The notes: generated by a model not told the origin, from the sequence alone. 64,000 bases of DNA from Chryseolinea soli (GCF_003589925.1 NZ_CP032382.1:8122001-8186000); one strand, 5' to 3'; counted from the first letter of the stretch, positions 1-10,000 are shown. Program-made: numbers and translations.

Positions 1-392
1 GGATAAAGAGGCTCGATAGCCTGTCCCTTGGCGTCGCCTTCTGCTGCGGGCCATACATAATAGTCATTTGATATGATAAGGCGATTAAGCGGCGGTGCAC
101 TATGAGCGGTCTTGATACCACGTACAATTGAGCCCGGCTTTTGAGGAAAAACGTATCGTATTCCATGTTTGAGGAATTCTAGCAGCGCGAGCCTATTGAC
201 CTTTCGTTTATCCTGACTGATCAAATCTGCCTGGAAGGACCGGTTTAAGGATTCGCTGATTTCAGAGGGGCTAACCTGAAGATCCTGGGCAATCTGTTTC
301 ATTTGCCAATTGGATTGGCCGGCATAATCGTAGGACAGTATTTTTAATAGAATGGGCACATCCTGGGGCCTCATTCCGGCATGTTTTCGCAT
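1..392 (-). CDS. Winged-helix/MarR-like DNA-binding protein, 3' part cut by window edge
   Basis: Reading the minus strand from an ATG at 392 gives 130 residues with no stop before the window edge, so the protein is incomplete. It opens with RKHAGMRPQDVPILLKIL. Residues 25-50 (NWQMKQIAQDLQVSPSEISE) have the spacing of a helix-turn-helix, followed by a stretch that could be a wing. Small proteins of this kind in Bacteroidota are usually annotated as MarR/IclR-like or plain HTH proteins. I infer a transcription regulator; its target is unknown. A doubled TTGCAAA motif lies just upstream and could be an autoregulatory site. The gene follows the aminotransferase on the same strand after 129 bp. 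Confidence 0.6.
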   Translation of the reverse strand, partial: MRKHAGMRPQDVPILLKILSYDYAGQSNWQMKQIAQDLQVSPSEISESLNRSFQADLISQDKRKVNRLALLEFLKHGIRYVFPQKPGSIVRGIKTAHSAPPLNRLIISNDYYVWPAAEGDAKGQAIEPLY

Positions 393-410
393 AAATTCTT
401 AATTCGCGTA

Positions 411-426
411 TTGCAAATTGCAAATT
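411..426 (-). promoter_or_regulatory. Doubled TTGCAAA motif upstream of HTH gene
   Basis: TTGCAAATTGCAAATT is a direct repeat of a seven-base unit that contains the palindrome TTGCAA. It sits about 20 bases upstream of the HTH gene start. Its position suits an operator, but this is inference from position and repetition only. Confidence 0.2.
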
Positions 427-521
427 AATGCTCTTAAATGCAAGCCCTCGGCTTCCAATCTCCAACAGACAAAAAAGTAGCAAATTGGCGGGTGCTGTTT
501 CCGATGCAACCGTCAAAGAAA

Positions 522-1901
522 TTAGGAAATTGTTTTATCAAGGAAGGTTCGTGCAAAACCTATAAACCTATCAATATCAGATTTCGTGGTCGGGATTCCG
601 ATGGAGATCCGAACGGCGCCCCGGGTCTTGCCCGTAAAGGCGACAAAATCATCGTAATCGCCGTGATCCCTTTCGTCAAAATAATTTCTCAACTTGTCCG
701 ATGAAATATCATGATTCAATTCATCAATGCCCGGATTACAAAAACATCCGGTTCGAAAGGATATCTTTTCAAAACTTCCCAGTTGCTCAATGCGTTGCGG
801 TGAGTAACATTGTTCATTCACGTCAAAAAAGTTCATCATAAAGATGCCGCCCCGGTTTTCAACATGCCTGGGCCCATATAATTTTATCAGCTTCGATCCA
901 TTATCATGATAAAGGTTGTTTAGCTCGGAAAGCATGTACCGACTCAGCTCCTTTATACGACTATGGATATTCTCCATCCCGATGGAAGCGATAAAGTTCA
1001 GTCCGTTCGTGATCGCGGGAATATTCAAATAGTTAATGGTGCCGTCTTCAAATCGCTCATGATCGTGTTTTAAAAAAAAGTCACCGTGTGCCACGGCTGA
1101 GAAGGTAATGGTGCCTCCGGCATACCAGCTTTTCTTCAGTTTATGAAATTTTTCTTTTTTAACAAGCAAGCATCCCATACCGGTTGGATAGCCGAACATT
1201 TTATAGAACGAAAGGGAGACAAAATCGGGGCCGTGAATGGTTAAATCCAATGCTGATGTTGGAACAAAAGCAGCGGCGTCCAATAGGACGTCCCAGTTTT
1301 CCTCCTGCGCCCTGCTGATCCATTCCAGCGAATGTTGAACGCCTGAAACATTGGACTGTGCCGGAAACGCAAACAGCTTTTCGTTCTTATCGGGATGACT
1401 TTGCAGATGCCGGCTCAACTCCGTTTCGTTTATCGTGAGGGTCTTCCGGTTCATAGGGCTATAGGTATAGGCACCCCCCTTGTTCTTGCAATACTCCCGG
1501 ATGCCATTCACAGAATTATGATTATCCGTCGTCAGCAACAAGTGAGCGCTCGAAGAGAACGGGTAACATTCTCCAACGATCTTCAGGGCTCCCGTGGCAT
1601 TTGCGGTAAAGATGCAATAGTAGTCGTGCGCCCGGAAGAAATGCAATACACGATCACGCGCTTCCTTCACAAATTCCTCCGACATAAGCGAAGCAGGATT
1701 CCTGGAATGAGGATTCCCATAAACGCCGCGACTCAAAAAATCGCAATGGGCGTCCACCAACGATTGGGGATAGAGATTGCCACCGGTATAATCCAGGTAG
1801 GTATGCCCACTTTCATCCAGCCGGGCGAATTCCTTTTTCCGTAAGCTCGCGAAGAGCTCATGACGAGTTGTCTGCAAATTCATGATCATACTGCTATTCA
1901 T
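522..1901 (-). CDS. Class V aminotransferase, molybdenum cofactor sulfurase-like
   Basis: A 459-residue PLP enzyme of the cysteine desulfurase/MOCOS fold. Visible landmarks are YLDYTGGNLYPQSLV near residue 35, the GNPHSRNPAS loop near 62, FTANATGALK near 98, Asp208 in the DVLLDAAAF strand, and the probable Schiff-base Lys234 in SFYKMFGYPTG. The C-terminal SFRTGCFCNPG carries the cysteine that MOCOS-type enzymes use for sulfur transfer. The MOSC domain of full-length sulfurases is absent. An earlier ATG at 1955 is in frame, but homology begins around LQTTRHELF, so I chose the ATG at 1901; ATGs at 1889 and 1883 are also possible. Sulfur transfer is inferred, and no molybdoenzyme is visible nearby. 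Confidence 0.8.
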   Translation of the reverse strand: MNSSMIMNLQTTRHELFASLRKKEFARLDESGHTYLDYTGGNLYPQSLVDAHCDFLSRGVYGNPHSRNPASLMSEEFVKEARDRVLHFFRAHDYYCIFTANATGALKIVGECYPFSSSAHLLLTTDNHNSVNGIREYCKNKGGAYTYSPMNRKTLTINETELSRHLQSHPDKNEKLFAFPAQSNVSGVQHSLEWISRAQEENWDVLLDAAAFVPTSALDLTIHGPDFVSLSFYKMFGYPTGMGCLLVKKEKFHKLKKSWYAGGTITFSAVAHGDFFLKHDHERFEDGTINYLNIPAITNGLNFIASIGMENIHSRIKELSRYMLSELNNLYHDNGSKLIKLYGPRHVENRGGIFMMNFFDVNEQCYSPQRIEQLGSFEKISFRTGCFCNPGIDELNHDISSDKLRNYFDERDHGDYDDFVAFTGKTRGAVRISIGIPTTKSDIDRFIGFARTFLDKTIS

Positions 1902-2239
1902 ATTATTATGTTGACGGAAAAACAGCATATAAAATCCGTCTCGTCGCTGGTGCATGCCAGGACGGACGTGTTACCACAGCAATGCAAAAGATTCTGGAGG
2001 ACAATAGCGGGTCTTTCGAGCCTGAAAGTTTCTCAGGCTAAAGTAATGTCACGTCACGATGCTGGCTAGTTCCACCTTGTATCTGGCGGGTCTCATTTTA
2101 TAACTGGCTACGGAAACCATGCGCCCAGCAAACCAAATGCTTATTAACACGACACGGGATACCCGTTACCATTGATCGAATGTTTCAGTAATTCCTTCCT
2201 TCTTGGCAGGCTAATGCACTTTTTCCCAGGGAACCTTAG
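1902..2239. other. Intergenic region without a recognisable gene
   Basis: This stretch lies between the aminotransferase start and the end of the oxidoreductase gene, both on the minus strand. I found no convincing ORF, RNA or long repeat in it. It should contain the aminotransferase promoter. Confidence 0.5.
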
Positions 2240-2878
2240 CTAAAAATTGCGGATTTTATCGGGCATGATGATGTGTAGTCCTGTAGAGAGCGTTTTTGGA
2301 GCTTTTGCCATTTTTTCAGCGAGTACCGACGTAGGCAATGGTCTGAATTTTCTGAATAGCCCCAAGCCGCTTAGAAGGTTTAGAAGCGGTGCGCTCACCC
2401 GCTCGCCCGACCGGTCGGTATCCTTGCGCAACAGCATCGCGGGCTTGAATATAATGTATTGATGAAATGCAAGGGCTTCGATCTGATCTTCCAATTTACC
2501 CTTGACCATAGAATAAAACAGGGGGCTGGAGGCTTTCGCTCCATACGCAGACAATAACACGGCACGAAGGACGCCGTTTCGTTTAGCGATCTCTGCAAAC
2601 TTTAACGGGATCTCAAAATCGATATGCCATTGTCTGTCGCGGGAACCGGCTGTCTTCAGCGTTGTCCCCAGGCATGAAAACCAAACATCTCCATGGATGA
2701 ATGGAGATACAGCGTCCAGGTGGTCGAAATCCGTGAGGATCTCTGTGAGTTTGGGGTGACTTCGTTGGGTAGCCGTACGAACAAAGATCACAACCGCGGT
2801 GTAGTCCGCGTCATGGAGTAAGCTATCAACAAGGTCCTTCCCCGTTGCACCGGTGGCGCCGATCACTAAGGCTTTCAT
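2240..2878 (-). CDS. NAD(P)H-binding Rossmann-fold oxidoreductase (NmrA/HIM1-like)
   Basis: A 212-residue short Rossmann protein. The N-terminus MKALVIGATGATGKDLV is the glycine-rich dinucleotide-binding loop. VWFSCLGTTLKTAGS at about 80-95 and LLSAYGAKASSPLFYSMVKG at about 120-140 (with the YxxxK-like YSMVKGK) resemble the atypical SDR family of HIM1/NmrA-like proteins. The ATG at 2878 places the loop at the very start as usual; an upstream in-frame ATG at 2932 would add 18 unrelated residues. It is the last gene of the minus-strand cluster running from 6875, 78 bp after the DJ-1 gene. The substrate is unknown. Confidence 0.75.
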   Translation of the reverse strand: MKALVIGATGATGKDLVDSLLHDADYTAVVIFVRTATQRSHPKLTEILTDFDHLDAVSPFIHGDVWFSCLGTTLKTAGSRDRQWHIDFEIPLKFAEIAKRNGVLRAVLLSAYGAKASSPLFYSMVKGKLEDQIEALAFHQYIIFKPAMLLRKDTDRSGERVSAPLLNLLSGLGLFRKFRPLPTSVLAEKMAKAPKTLSTGLHIIMPDKIRNF

Positions 2879-2956
2879 GTCTATGCGTTTAATGCTTTGA
2901 TGTTTTCTAAACCAATCTGTCATCGGCGTCACCCGGTGTTGGGTCTTCTCTGGTGG

Positions 2957-3781
2957 TCAGTGCCGGGTCAGCCAGTTTTCAACGGCCCTCGAAAAATCGG
3001 CGACATCGATGGGGTGACGGCTGGTGATGAGGTTCCCATCGATCACTACAGGTTCTTCCAGCACGGTACCGCCTGCATTCTTCAAATCAACCTGGATGTT
3101 CCAGTAACCCGTAAGTTTTCTCCCTTTAAGAATATCGGCAGATGCCAACACCACCGGCGCGTGACAGATCGCAGCAATTAATTTTCCCGACTTGTTGAAA
3201 TCCTGAATAAAACGGATCACGTCTTTGTCTAATCGCAAGTTATCCGGGTTCCAGGCGCCACCCGGAATGAAAATGGCGTCGTAATCGCTGACCTTGATCT
3301 GGTCTGCCGTGCGGTCAAACTTAATCCAGCCTACAGGTTGTAGGTATTGAATGGCCATGATATGTGTCTTTGCCATTTCCGGTGTGCTCAGGCCGTATCG
3401 TTCAGGAGCGGGATTGAATTTAGGCGCAACGATCTCCACCTGGGCGCCCAATTCCCGGAAGTACCATACGGGCCCCGACAGTTCTATCTCTTCGAAACCA
3501 TCGGCGGCAAGCACCGCTATCTTCTTACCTTTTAATACTGTTCTATTGGTTACCGGAGTAAAAAAGAACGCCCTCAACGTTTCATTTCCGGGAGCATTAA
3601 GCAATTGCGATACGGGCATATTGACCACCGCGGAGCGAGTGGTCAATTGGTTCAGCACTTCCAGTTCATGTGATTTGATTTGGCCGGCGGCTACTTTAAC
3701 CTGGGCCTTCGTGTTAACGACAGCATGCATCATGATCATACTTGTTATAATGAATTGATTTATTGTTTTCATAGGTTTCAT
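2957..3781 (-). CDS. Exported DJ-1/PfpI-family protein
   Basis: A 274-residue protein with an N-terminal hydrophobic segment resembling a signal peptide (ITSMIMMHAVVNTKAQ). The DJ-1/PfpI domain fills residues 85-272: KKIAVLAADGFEEIEL, with an acidic residue at the active-site position, FIPGGAWNPD near 172, and the nucleophile elbow AAICHAP with Cys206-His207. Members are proteases, glyoxalases or chaperones, and sequence alone does not separate these. Residues 30-80 are outside the known domain. It lies 35 bp after the ABM gene and 78 bp before the oxidoreductase, which suggests one transcript. Export is inferred from the leader only. Confidence 0.8.
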   Translation of the reverse strand: MKPMKTINQFIITSMIMMHAVVNTKAQVKVAAGQIKSHELEVLNQLTTRSAVVNMPVSQLLNAPGNETLRAFFFTPVTNRTVLKGKKIAVLAADGFEEIELSGPVWYFRELGAQVEIVAPKFNPAPERYGLSTPEMAKTHIMAIQYLQPVGWIKFDRTADQIKVSDYDAIFIPGGAWNPDNLRLDKDVIRFIQDFNKSGKLIAAICHAPVVLASADILKGRKLTGYWNIQVDLKNAGGTVLEEPVVIDGNLITSRHPIDVADFSRAVENWLTRH

Positions 3782-3816
3782 TTTTGTTGTTACGGGTGAT
3801 GTTTGAGACCATCCTG

Positions 3817-4608
3817 TTACTTCCGGATCAGGGGCGCGAATTCGATAAGCTTGTGAAGGCCAGCCCGGAAGGGTTGCTTTTTTATGCTGGTGTTCAGATA
3901 GTCGATCACAGGCTGTATCGGTGGAAATTTCAGGTGGTATTGAAAGGCATCTTCATTTCTGAATTTTTCATAGGTAACAAACTGCGTACTGTCCGTTTCC
4001 AATTGTGAAAGCTGATAAGTAATAACACCTGGCTCACTGCGGAATTGCGGCATGGCCGTGTGATACACCGTCTTAAAATGGTGTTCCGTTCCTGCTTTTG
4101 CATCCACAAACAGCATGATGGTGATCGGATCATCTGTTTTTCTGACGACACTCCGCCATTGCTGTCTGGAGATGGGTTCGAGATCTTTCACATCGATTTT
4201 TTTTGGTTGCTTTGACAGCGCGGTTTTCGCTAACGACTCCATGGCTTGAAAGGATGAGCTCCTGCCTGCCTTTTCCAACGCTGCTTTACTGTTCCATCTT
4301 TCGATGAGCCACAACACGGATGGATCTTCCTGCTCATAATAGGCTTCCGATAAAACATTGCTTTCCTGTTCCAGGGAACGCGCCACATAGTCGCTTACAG
4401 TTTTTCGGAATGCGACCTTGTGATCCGGTTTAACATCAAACCGGGTTAGCCTTGCCGCGAAGTCATCGTGGTTAGATTGGATGGATTCTCCGGCAACAGC
4501 GTCATCGGGGTGTTGTGCTTTTGGGTTCACCTGACACAGTAGGAACAGCATGGTTAAAATAATCGCCATGCGTTTCTTTGAAAATGATAGTAGCATGCTT
4601 GTCTCCAT
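3817..4608 (-). CDS. Exported double-domain antibiotic biosynthesis monooxygenase (ABM)-like protein
   Basis: 263 residues with a signal peptide (MAIILTMLFLLCQVNPKAQ). Two ABM-like ferredoxin folds follow in tandem: one around residues 45-110, with YEQEDPSVLWLIERWNSKAALEKAG, and one around 145-240, with ITIMLFVDAKAGTEHHFKTVY and FVTYEKFRNEDAFQYHL. Family members are small quinol or anthrone monooxygenases or dimeric alpha-beta barrel proteins. A tandem secreted version is less common. The gap to the upstream hydrolase gene is only 15 bp, consistent with an operon. The first ATG was used; ATG codons a few residues later would also preserve the leader. Confidence 0.7.
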   Translation of the reverse strand: METSMLLSFSKKRMAIILTMLFLLCQVNPKAQHPDDAVAGESIQSNHDDFAARLTRFDVKPDHKVAFRKTVSDYVARSLEQESNVLSEAYYEQEDPSVLWLIERWNSKAALEKAGRSSSFQAMESLAKTALSKQPKKIDVKDLEPISRQQWRSVVRKTDDPITIMLFVDAKAGTEHHFKTVYHTAMPQFRSEPGVITYQLSQLETDSTQFVTYEKFRNEDAFQYHLKFPPIQPVIDYLNTSIKKQPFRAGLHKLIEFAPLIRK

Positions 4609-4623
4609 GTTGTGGTCGCTGCG

Positions 4624-5433
4624 TTATCGCCCGATCTTGAGCAATAGATCTGACACTTCATGCGGCTTGGCCAGAAAAGGGGAATGGCTGGTTTCGAGCT
4701 GATAGATGGTTTTGATACCTGCCCCCGCGATCATCCGGTCTTGAAGGCCGGGTGAGATCACGACATCATGAAGCGTCTTGATATAGACCTTACTGACGAT
4801 GCCGAAATGATCATTGGTCAGGCTCACTTTGTTGGAGAATGGAATAGCGGGTTCTGCACGATAATTTTCCATCACCCGTTTTTTGTCGGCTGGCGAACCG
4901 TCGCTTACAAACAGATCGGTTACCTTGTCGTTCAAAACATCGAGTGTTAATTTATCGGCTGAGGGAACCAACGCGGGGCCTAGCTGGGAATCGGGATCCG
5001 AATAGGCCAGGTCTGTAAGCGCTTGTCCGGAAGCAGGAAGGAACGCGCCGATATAAACCAGTTTGCTGATCCTGGTGGGAATCTTTTCCGCTACATTGGT
5101 CACCACCATTCCGCCCATGCTGTGTCCCACCAGTATCACTTTGCCGTTTACTTTCGAAACGGCGTCGATAACCTTATTACTGTAAACATCGAGCGTCAGG
5201 TTCAAAGGCGGGGTGTGGTCATCGCCATGACCCGGCAATTGGACAATGATCACCTGGTTACCTTTGTTGACCAGGTCGGTGCGCACGGCGTCCCAGACAT
5301 AGGGCGCTTGCCAAGCGCCGTGTACCAGCACATACGTGTTTGTGGCGGCGGTGGTGTTCTCCTCGCCTGTATAGGTTGCAAATGCAAATGATGTAAATGC
5401 TGCCGATAGCAGCGCTAAGATTGTCTTTTCCAT
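4624..5433 (-). CDS. Exported alpha/beta hydrolase (methylesterase/pheophorbidase type)
   Basis: 269 residues with a short leader ending near FAFATYTGEE. TYVLVHGAWQAPYVWD forms the oxyanion region, QLPGHGDD follows, and LVGHSMGGMV carries the nucleophile Ser105. His250 in LETSHSPFLAKP is the likely catalytic histidine, and Asp223 in LHDVVI the acid. This arrangement matches the plant MES/bacterial esterase branch, which cleaves methyl esters of small aromatic or terpenoid acids. The substrate is inferred only. It lies between the ABM and carboxymuconolactone-decarboxylase-like genes, with gaps of 15 and 45 bp. Confidence 0.8.
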   Translation of the reverse strand: MEKTILALLSAAFTSFAFATYTGEENTTAATNTYVLVHGAWQAPYVWDAVRTDLVNKGNQVIIVQLPGHGDDHTPPLNLTLDVYSNKVIDAVSKVNGKVILVGHSMGGMVVTNVAEKIPTRISKLVYIGAFLPASGQALTDLAYSDPDSQLGPALVPSADKLTLDVLNDKVTDLFVSDGSPADKKRVMENYRAEPAIPFSNKVSLTNDHFGIVSKVYIKTLHDVVISPGLQDRMIAGAGIKTIYQLETSHSPFLAKPHEVSDLLLKIGR

Positions 5434-5478
5434 TTTTTAAAATTTTGATTGTTCATGAGTGCTTTCGTAAAACCGTGT

Positions 5479-6048
5479 CTATCGGATGTTGTCGGGTGCC
5501 GGCATATCGAATCCGTTCAAGATCATCGCCACAAGAGTATAGCCACCGATCAGGAAGAAAAGCTCAGCCACGCCTTCACGCCCGAACAGGTGTACTGCCC
5601 ATTGATAGGTTGCGTCAGGAACAATGCGTCCCCTTGCCAGCGCGCTGGCGATGTCGTGGGCAACGGTTTCCTGTTCGTTCAATCCATGAGGCTTCCCTCC
5701 TGCTGCGAGCGTTGCGATAGCATTGGGAGGAAGACCGAACGTAATCGCCATGATCTCATGTGCATAAAGCTCGAAGCGGGCACCGAACGCTGCCCCTATC
5801 GTGAGAATGGCAACTTCACGTACCCGTTTTTCAAGTGTCGCGTGAATGTCCAGCGTTCGTATAAAGCTTAACGCCGGGACACCGAACTGTGGGTAGTGGA
5901 GCATGGGCGGAAAGGGTCCAAGCAACGCGCCTTGCTCGTCGATCATGGTCACCGGGCCTTGACTTCGCCCAATGAGGTTGGCGATCTCGTCATGCACGTG
6001 GCGGGCTTCGACACCGAGGGTATGGGGTGGTAACGGTTTGATGCGCAT
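5479..6048 (-). CDS. Carboxymuconolactone decarboxylase-family protein
   Basis: 189 residues of the AhpD/CMD all-helical fold. The core is VREVAILTIGAAFGARFELYAHE (about 80-103), equivalent to the catalytic segment of the family. It has no CxxC pair, so peroxidase chemistry of the AhpD type is unlikely and it belongs to the PcaC-like side. In-frame ATGs at 6093 and 6078 would overlap the upstream cupin gene; the ATG at 6048, 7 bp after the cupin stop, is preferred. Cupin plus CMD pairs are common in small aromatic or quinone detoxification clusters, which is the inferred setting here. Confidence 0.75.
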   Translation of the reverse strand: MRIKPLPPHTLGVEARHVHDEIANLIGRSQGPVTMIDEQGALLGPFPPMLHYPQFGVPALSFIRTLDIHATLEKRVREVAILTIGAAFGARFELYAHEIMAITFGLPPNAIATLAAGGKPHGLNEQETVAHDIASALARGRIVPDATYQWAVHLFGREGVAELFFLIGGYTLVAMILNGFDMPAPDNIR

Positions 6049-6055
6049 CGTTCTA

Positions 6056-6634
6056 TTATTTTTTTGGTGCAAGGTCATGGGAGAATCGCCCATCGATCAG
6101 GACAAAAGCCATGCGGCAGATCTTTCCTGACCGGTTAGCCCAGGCGTGGTTTGTACCGTTTTGAACGATGACATCGCCGGCCTTGAGGGTGGTCTCGCCG
6201 CGATCGAGAACCATCGTGATCTCGCCTTCGAGCACGATGCCGTAGTCCACGGTTTGCGTACGGTGCATTAAGGGGTGAGGCGCGCCTGCCTGTGAAGTCG
6301 AGGCGCTTTCGTTGCCCATGGATTTGAATTTTGCCTGGGCATCTGCCCCGGTAAGTTTTCGGATCTCATCGCCTTCCGGTGGAAATTCGATAACCCGTAT
6401 CCGGGTCCCGTTTCCAGGAGGCGCCAGCACCAGGCTATGCTCGTCTGGAGCGCCAGGCTGTGCCGTGATCAGAGCAGGTGTTTCCACTGTGTGCCATACT
6501 TCAAAGAAAGTAGGACCACCGGGCCCGCCGATAAGCTGTGTCGTCATCGGCGGCAGGTTGGGAATGATAATGGCTTTCCCTTCGGCGTCATGGCCTGTCA
6601 CGATGCGCCGGAATAGCTTTGGCTGTTCGTTCAT
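6056..6634 (-). CDS. Cupin-domain protein
   Basis: 192 residues. The C-terminal half holds a cupin beta-barrel: HPLMHRTQTVDYGIVLEGE gives His120, His124 and Glu136, and NGTNHAWANRSG gives His163, the usual metal-binding set. The loop KAGDVIVQNGTNHAW is the second cupin motif. The N-terminal 100 residues contain a weaker barrel-like half (PGGPTFFEVWHT), so it may be bicupin-like. Enzymatic function is not predictable; many homologues are annotated only as cupins. It ends 7 bp before the CMD-like gene and starts 10 bp after the small membrane protein. Confidence 0.8.
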   Translation of the reverse strand: MNEQPKLFRRIVTGHDAEGKAIIIPNLPPMTTQLIGGPGGPTFFEVWHTVETPALITAQPGAPDEHSLVLAPPGNGTRIRVIEFPPEGDEIRKLTGADAQAKFKSMGNESASTSQAGAPHPLMHRTQTVDYGIVLEGEITMVLDRGETTLKAGDVIVQNGTNHAWANRSGKICRMAFVLIDGRFSHDLAPKK

Positions 6635-6644
6635 GCGATGGGTA

Positions 6645-6875
6645 TTAATGGTTTACTGATTTTCTGAAAACGAATGCGCCGAGGTAGTGAAAGAGTACGC
6701 CGATGGCCCATGCCGGCGTTGACCAGAGCGGCCACGGATACGTTCTGTCGGTGAGGTACCAAACCAGCCATAGGACCGGTGTGGCCAGCAGAAAAACAAG
6801 CAGATGAATTCTGAAGCCCTTCTTCAAATTCTCATTGGTGGCGGCAGGCCAGTTCGATGGATGTTGATGTGTCAT
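6645..6875 (-). CDS. Small two-helix membrane protein (2TM domain)
   Basis: 76 residues from the ATG at 6875: a hydrophilic start (NENLKKGFRIHLLVF), then two hydrophobic helices around residues 22-38 and 50-65 separated by LTDRTYPWPLW. This matches the small 2TM-domain proteins seen in Bacteroidota, often near kinases or LytTR regulators. An in-frame codon at 7049 would add 58 unrelated residues and overlap the divergent regulator, so it was rejected. As the first gene of the minus-strand cluster it lies 183 bp from the divergent hybrid sensor. Function unknown. Confidence 0.65.
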   Translation of the reverse strand: MTHQHPSNWPAATNENLKKGFRIHLLVFLLATPVLWLVWYLTDRTYPWPLWSTPAWAIGVLFHYLGAFVFRKSVNH

Positions 6876-7024
6876 AAGATTTAGATTTAGTGTGATCGAT
6901 TTATTTGTTTTTGCCTGCACAAATATTGTAGACGGACGGGCGAGGAAGGGGCGAAATTCGTTTGGAAATAGGGGTACAAATGTCCTGATTGAACACATCG
7001 CCACTGATTGAAGGCACATTTTTT

Positions 7025-7032
7025 TAAATTTG
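7025..7032 (+). promoter_or_regulatory. Bacteroidota-type -7 element for the hybrid sensor gene
   Basis: TAAATTTG fits the TAnnTTTG consensus and lies 26 bp before the ATG at 7059. A matching -33 TTTG at the usual distance is not evident, so the call rests on the -7 box and its position. Confidence 0.35.
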
Positions 7033-7058
7033 CTTAACTTGAGTTGCACCTACAGCCT

Positions 7059-10000
7059 ATGAATTTTACGGTAACGGCCAGGCGTAAATATTACCTTGTA
7101 TTACTAATCACAGGGCTCCAGTCCGGTTTGCTGGCTGCACAAACAGGCCCTGTCAATTTCAAACACCTTTCCTATCGCGAAGGCCTGGTGCAAAGTCCGG
7201 TTTCGGCATTCCTGCAGGACGATCAGGGTTTTATTTGGTTCGGCAATCTGAAAGGCCTTACCCGTTATGACGGCTATGAATTCAAAACATTCGTGCACAA
7301 CGTTTCCGATACAACCAGCATCAGCAACGATCGCGTGAATGCTGTTTTTATGGATAATGAGAAAACCATCTGGGTGGCCACCGCGCATGGGCTAAATCGC
7401 TTCGATCGCGATCTTGAAACCTTTGAATCCATTGACATCGTCAAGGCAAAAGGCGGCAGAAACTACATTTCTGCGATCGCCGAAGATGGCCGGAAAAACT
7501 TGTGGATCGGTACTTTCGCGGGCCTGAAGAAATTGAATCGAGCCACTAAAACGCTGGAAAAGGCCTCCCTAACGGACACCCTTTCGATCGCCAACGAGGC
7601 CGTGTACTCCTTATACATAGACCACGAAGACAAACTGTGGGTTGGATCAAAAAGTGGGCTGAACCGATTTGATCCCGGTTCAAGAAAAATGCTCACCCTG
7701 CCCGATGCTATTCAGACGAGCAAGCTACACCAGGCTACAAAAGTTGTTGTCACCCGGCAAACCGCCGATGGCGACCTGTGGTTTGGCACGGAAACTTCCG
7801 GCGTCTTTCGGTTCAACGCTGTCAGAAATGAAATACAATCGTATGTTTTCAAAGAGCATTGCGCTAATTGTTTGTCGTCCGACTGGATCAAGGATATTCT
7901 GATCTATGATAACAACACATTGTGGTTTGCCACACAGAATGGCATTAGTCAATTGAATACCACAACCCATCAGTTTACCAACTATCTGCACGATCCTACC
8001 AATACGAACACGATCAGCGACAATGCAACGCGGTGCCTCATGAAGGATCGCGCATCTTGTGTGTGGGTAGGCACCTTCTCCGGTGGCATTGATTTCTATT
8101 ACCCCGGAAATTCAAACTTTAGCAATATCGGTGAAGCCGTCGGTCCAAAGGGGCTGTTGCATCCACTGGTGAACGCACTGGTGGAAGATGCTGATGGTTC
8201 GCTTTGGGTGGGTACCTATGGCGGCGGCGTAAGTCATATCAATAGAAAATCAGATTCTTTCACGCACTATTCAGTCAAGTCGCCGCGCCACGGAAGGATC
8301 ATCAATGGTATCAAATCACTGGCCGACGACGGAAAGAATTTATGGATAGGCACCCTGGAGGGATTAAGCGTCTTACAAAAACCGTCCGGAAAAATCACCC
8401 ATTTCGATATTCCCATCCGGCAGGGGCGACTCGGTGAGAAGATCGTCAATACGATATTACCGTATGACGGTGGCGCATGGATTGGTACAAACGGAGGTGG
8501 ATTGAAATTCTTCCGCAACGGGCAAACCATTCTTTCGTACTTAAATGAAGGCGGCGCAGGATCGATCGCAGACAATTTCGTTACTGCACTCCTAAAAGAT
8601 TCATTGGAAAATATTTGGGTAGGCACTCAGAACGGCTTGTCGTACTACGATACCCAAAAGAAGGCGTTTACGCAACTCTATAGAAGGAGTCGGGACATTC
8701 AAAGCCACATCAGTCACAATCACGTCACGGTCTTCTTCGTTGACTCGAAGCACAGGATGTGGATTGGCACTGAAAGCGGGCTAAACTACTTCGACATAAA
8801 ATCAAAGGAATTCTACCCCATCACAGACCTGTTGGGTCTACCCGATCAATTCATTCACGCCATCACGGAAGACAAGGATCAGAACTTGTGGTTTAGTACC
8901 GATCTGGGCATTGTAAAATTGTCGTTTCGAAAATTCAGTGCCCCATTTCATGTTGATGATTTCCACTTTACGGTATACAAATCGTCCGACGGACTGTCGG
9001 GTAATCAATTTTCCAACACCTGTGGTCTGTCGCTTCAAACGCATGAACTGGCCTTTGGCGGACCGAACGGGTTGTCTATTTTTTCTCCCGACAAATTGCT
9101 GACAAACACCAGTCCAGCAACGATTGTGTTGACGGAAATATTGATCAACAACAAACGCGTTCCCATCGGAAGCGAATCTCCCATAGCAAAGTCACCCACA
9201 CGGGTTGACAAAATAACGTTGAACTATAACCAGGGCCTCGTTAGTTTTAAGTTTGCTGCCCTTAATTACATCAATTCGGAAAAGAGCCAATATGCCATCA
9301 AACTTGCAGGGCTACGAGGCGATGACGCGTGGCAGCCCCTAGGCAATCAGCGGCTCGTCAATTTCACCAACCTCCAGCCGGGCAGTTATACCCTTCAGAT
9401 CAAGGCATCGAACGATGGCAAGCAGTGGGGTGACGAAATCAGAAAAGTAGCGTTGATCGTGCTCCCTCCCTGGTGGAGAACCTGGTGGGCTTATGCCCTT
9501 TACGTTTTACTGGCCATGGGGTTTGTAACGGCCGTGCTGGGCCTTATGGATTATCGGCGGCGAATGCGTGCTGACTTGCAAATGGAGCATCTTCTGAATG
9601 AACGCCGGCAGGAGTTGTACCAAATGAAAATGAATTTCTTTACAAATATTTCGCATGAGATCCGAACCCCGCTTACACTCATTCTTGGACCGGTACAAAA
9701 ACTGATGGATAGTTTTCCCGGTGAAGGATTCACCAGTAAGCAACTTCACCTGATCCGGAATAACGCTTCGCGCCTCCTGAAGCTTGTCACGGAACTCATG
9801 GACTTTCGCAAGGCCGAAGAGGGGCATATGTCACTTTATATATCGCAACACGACATCGTCCCTTTTTGCAGAAAGATATTCGAACACTTCCAAGGGCTTG
9901 CAGACGACAAAGGCATTGCTTATGAGTTTTTAAGCCATGAAGAATCGATAGGACTTTACTTCGATTCAAATCATCTTGAAAAAGTAGTTTTCAACCTTCT

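Noticed and set aside
2140..2175. Hairpin CGGGATACCCG near 2155
   Set aside because: The stem is only four base pairs with no T tract, so it is not supported as a terminator.
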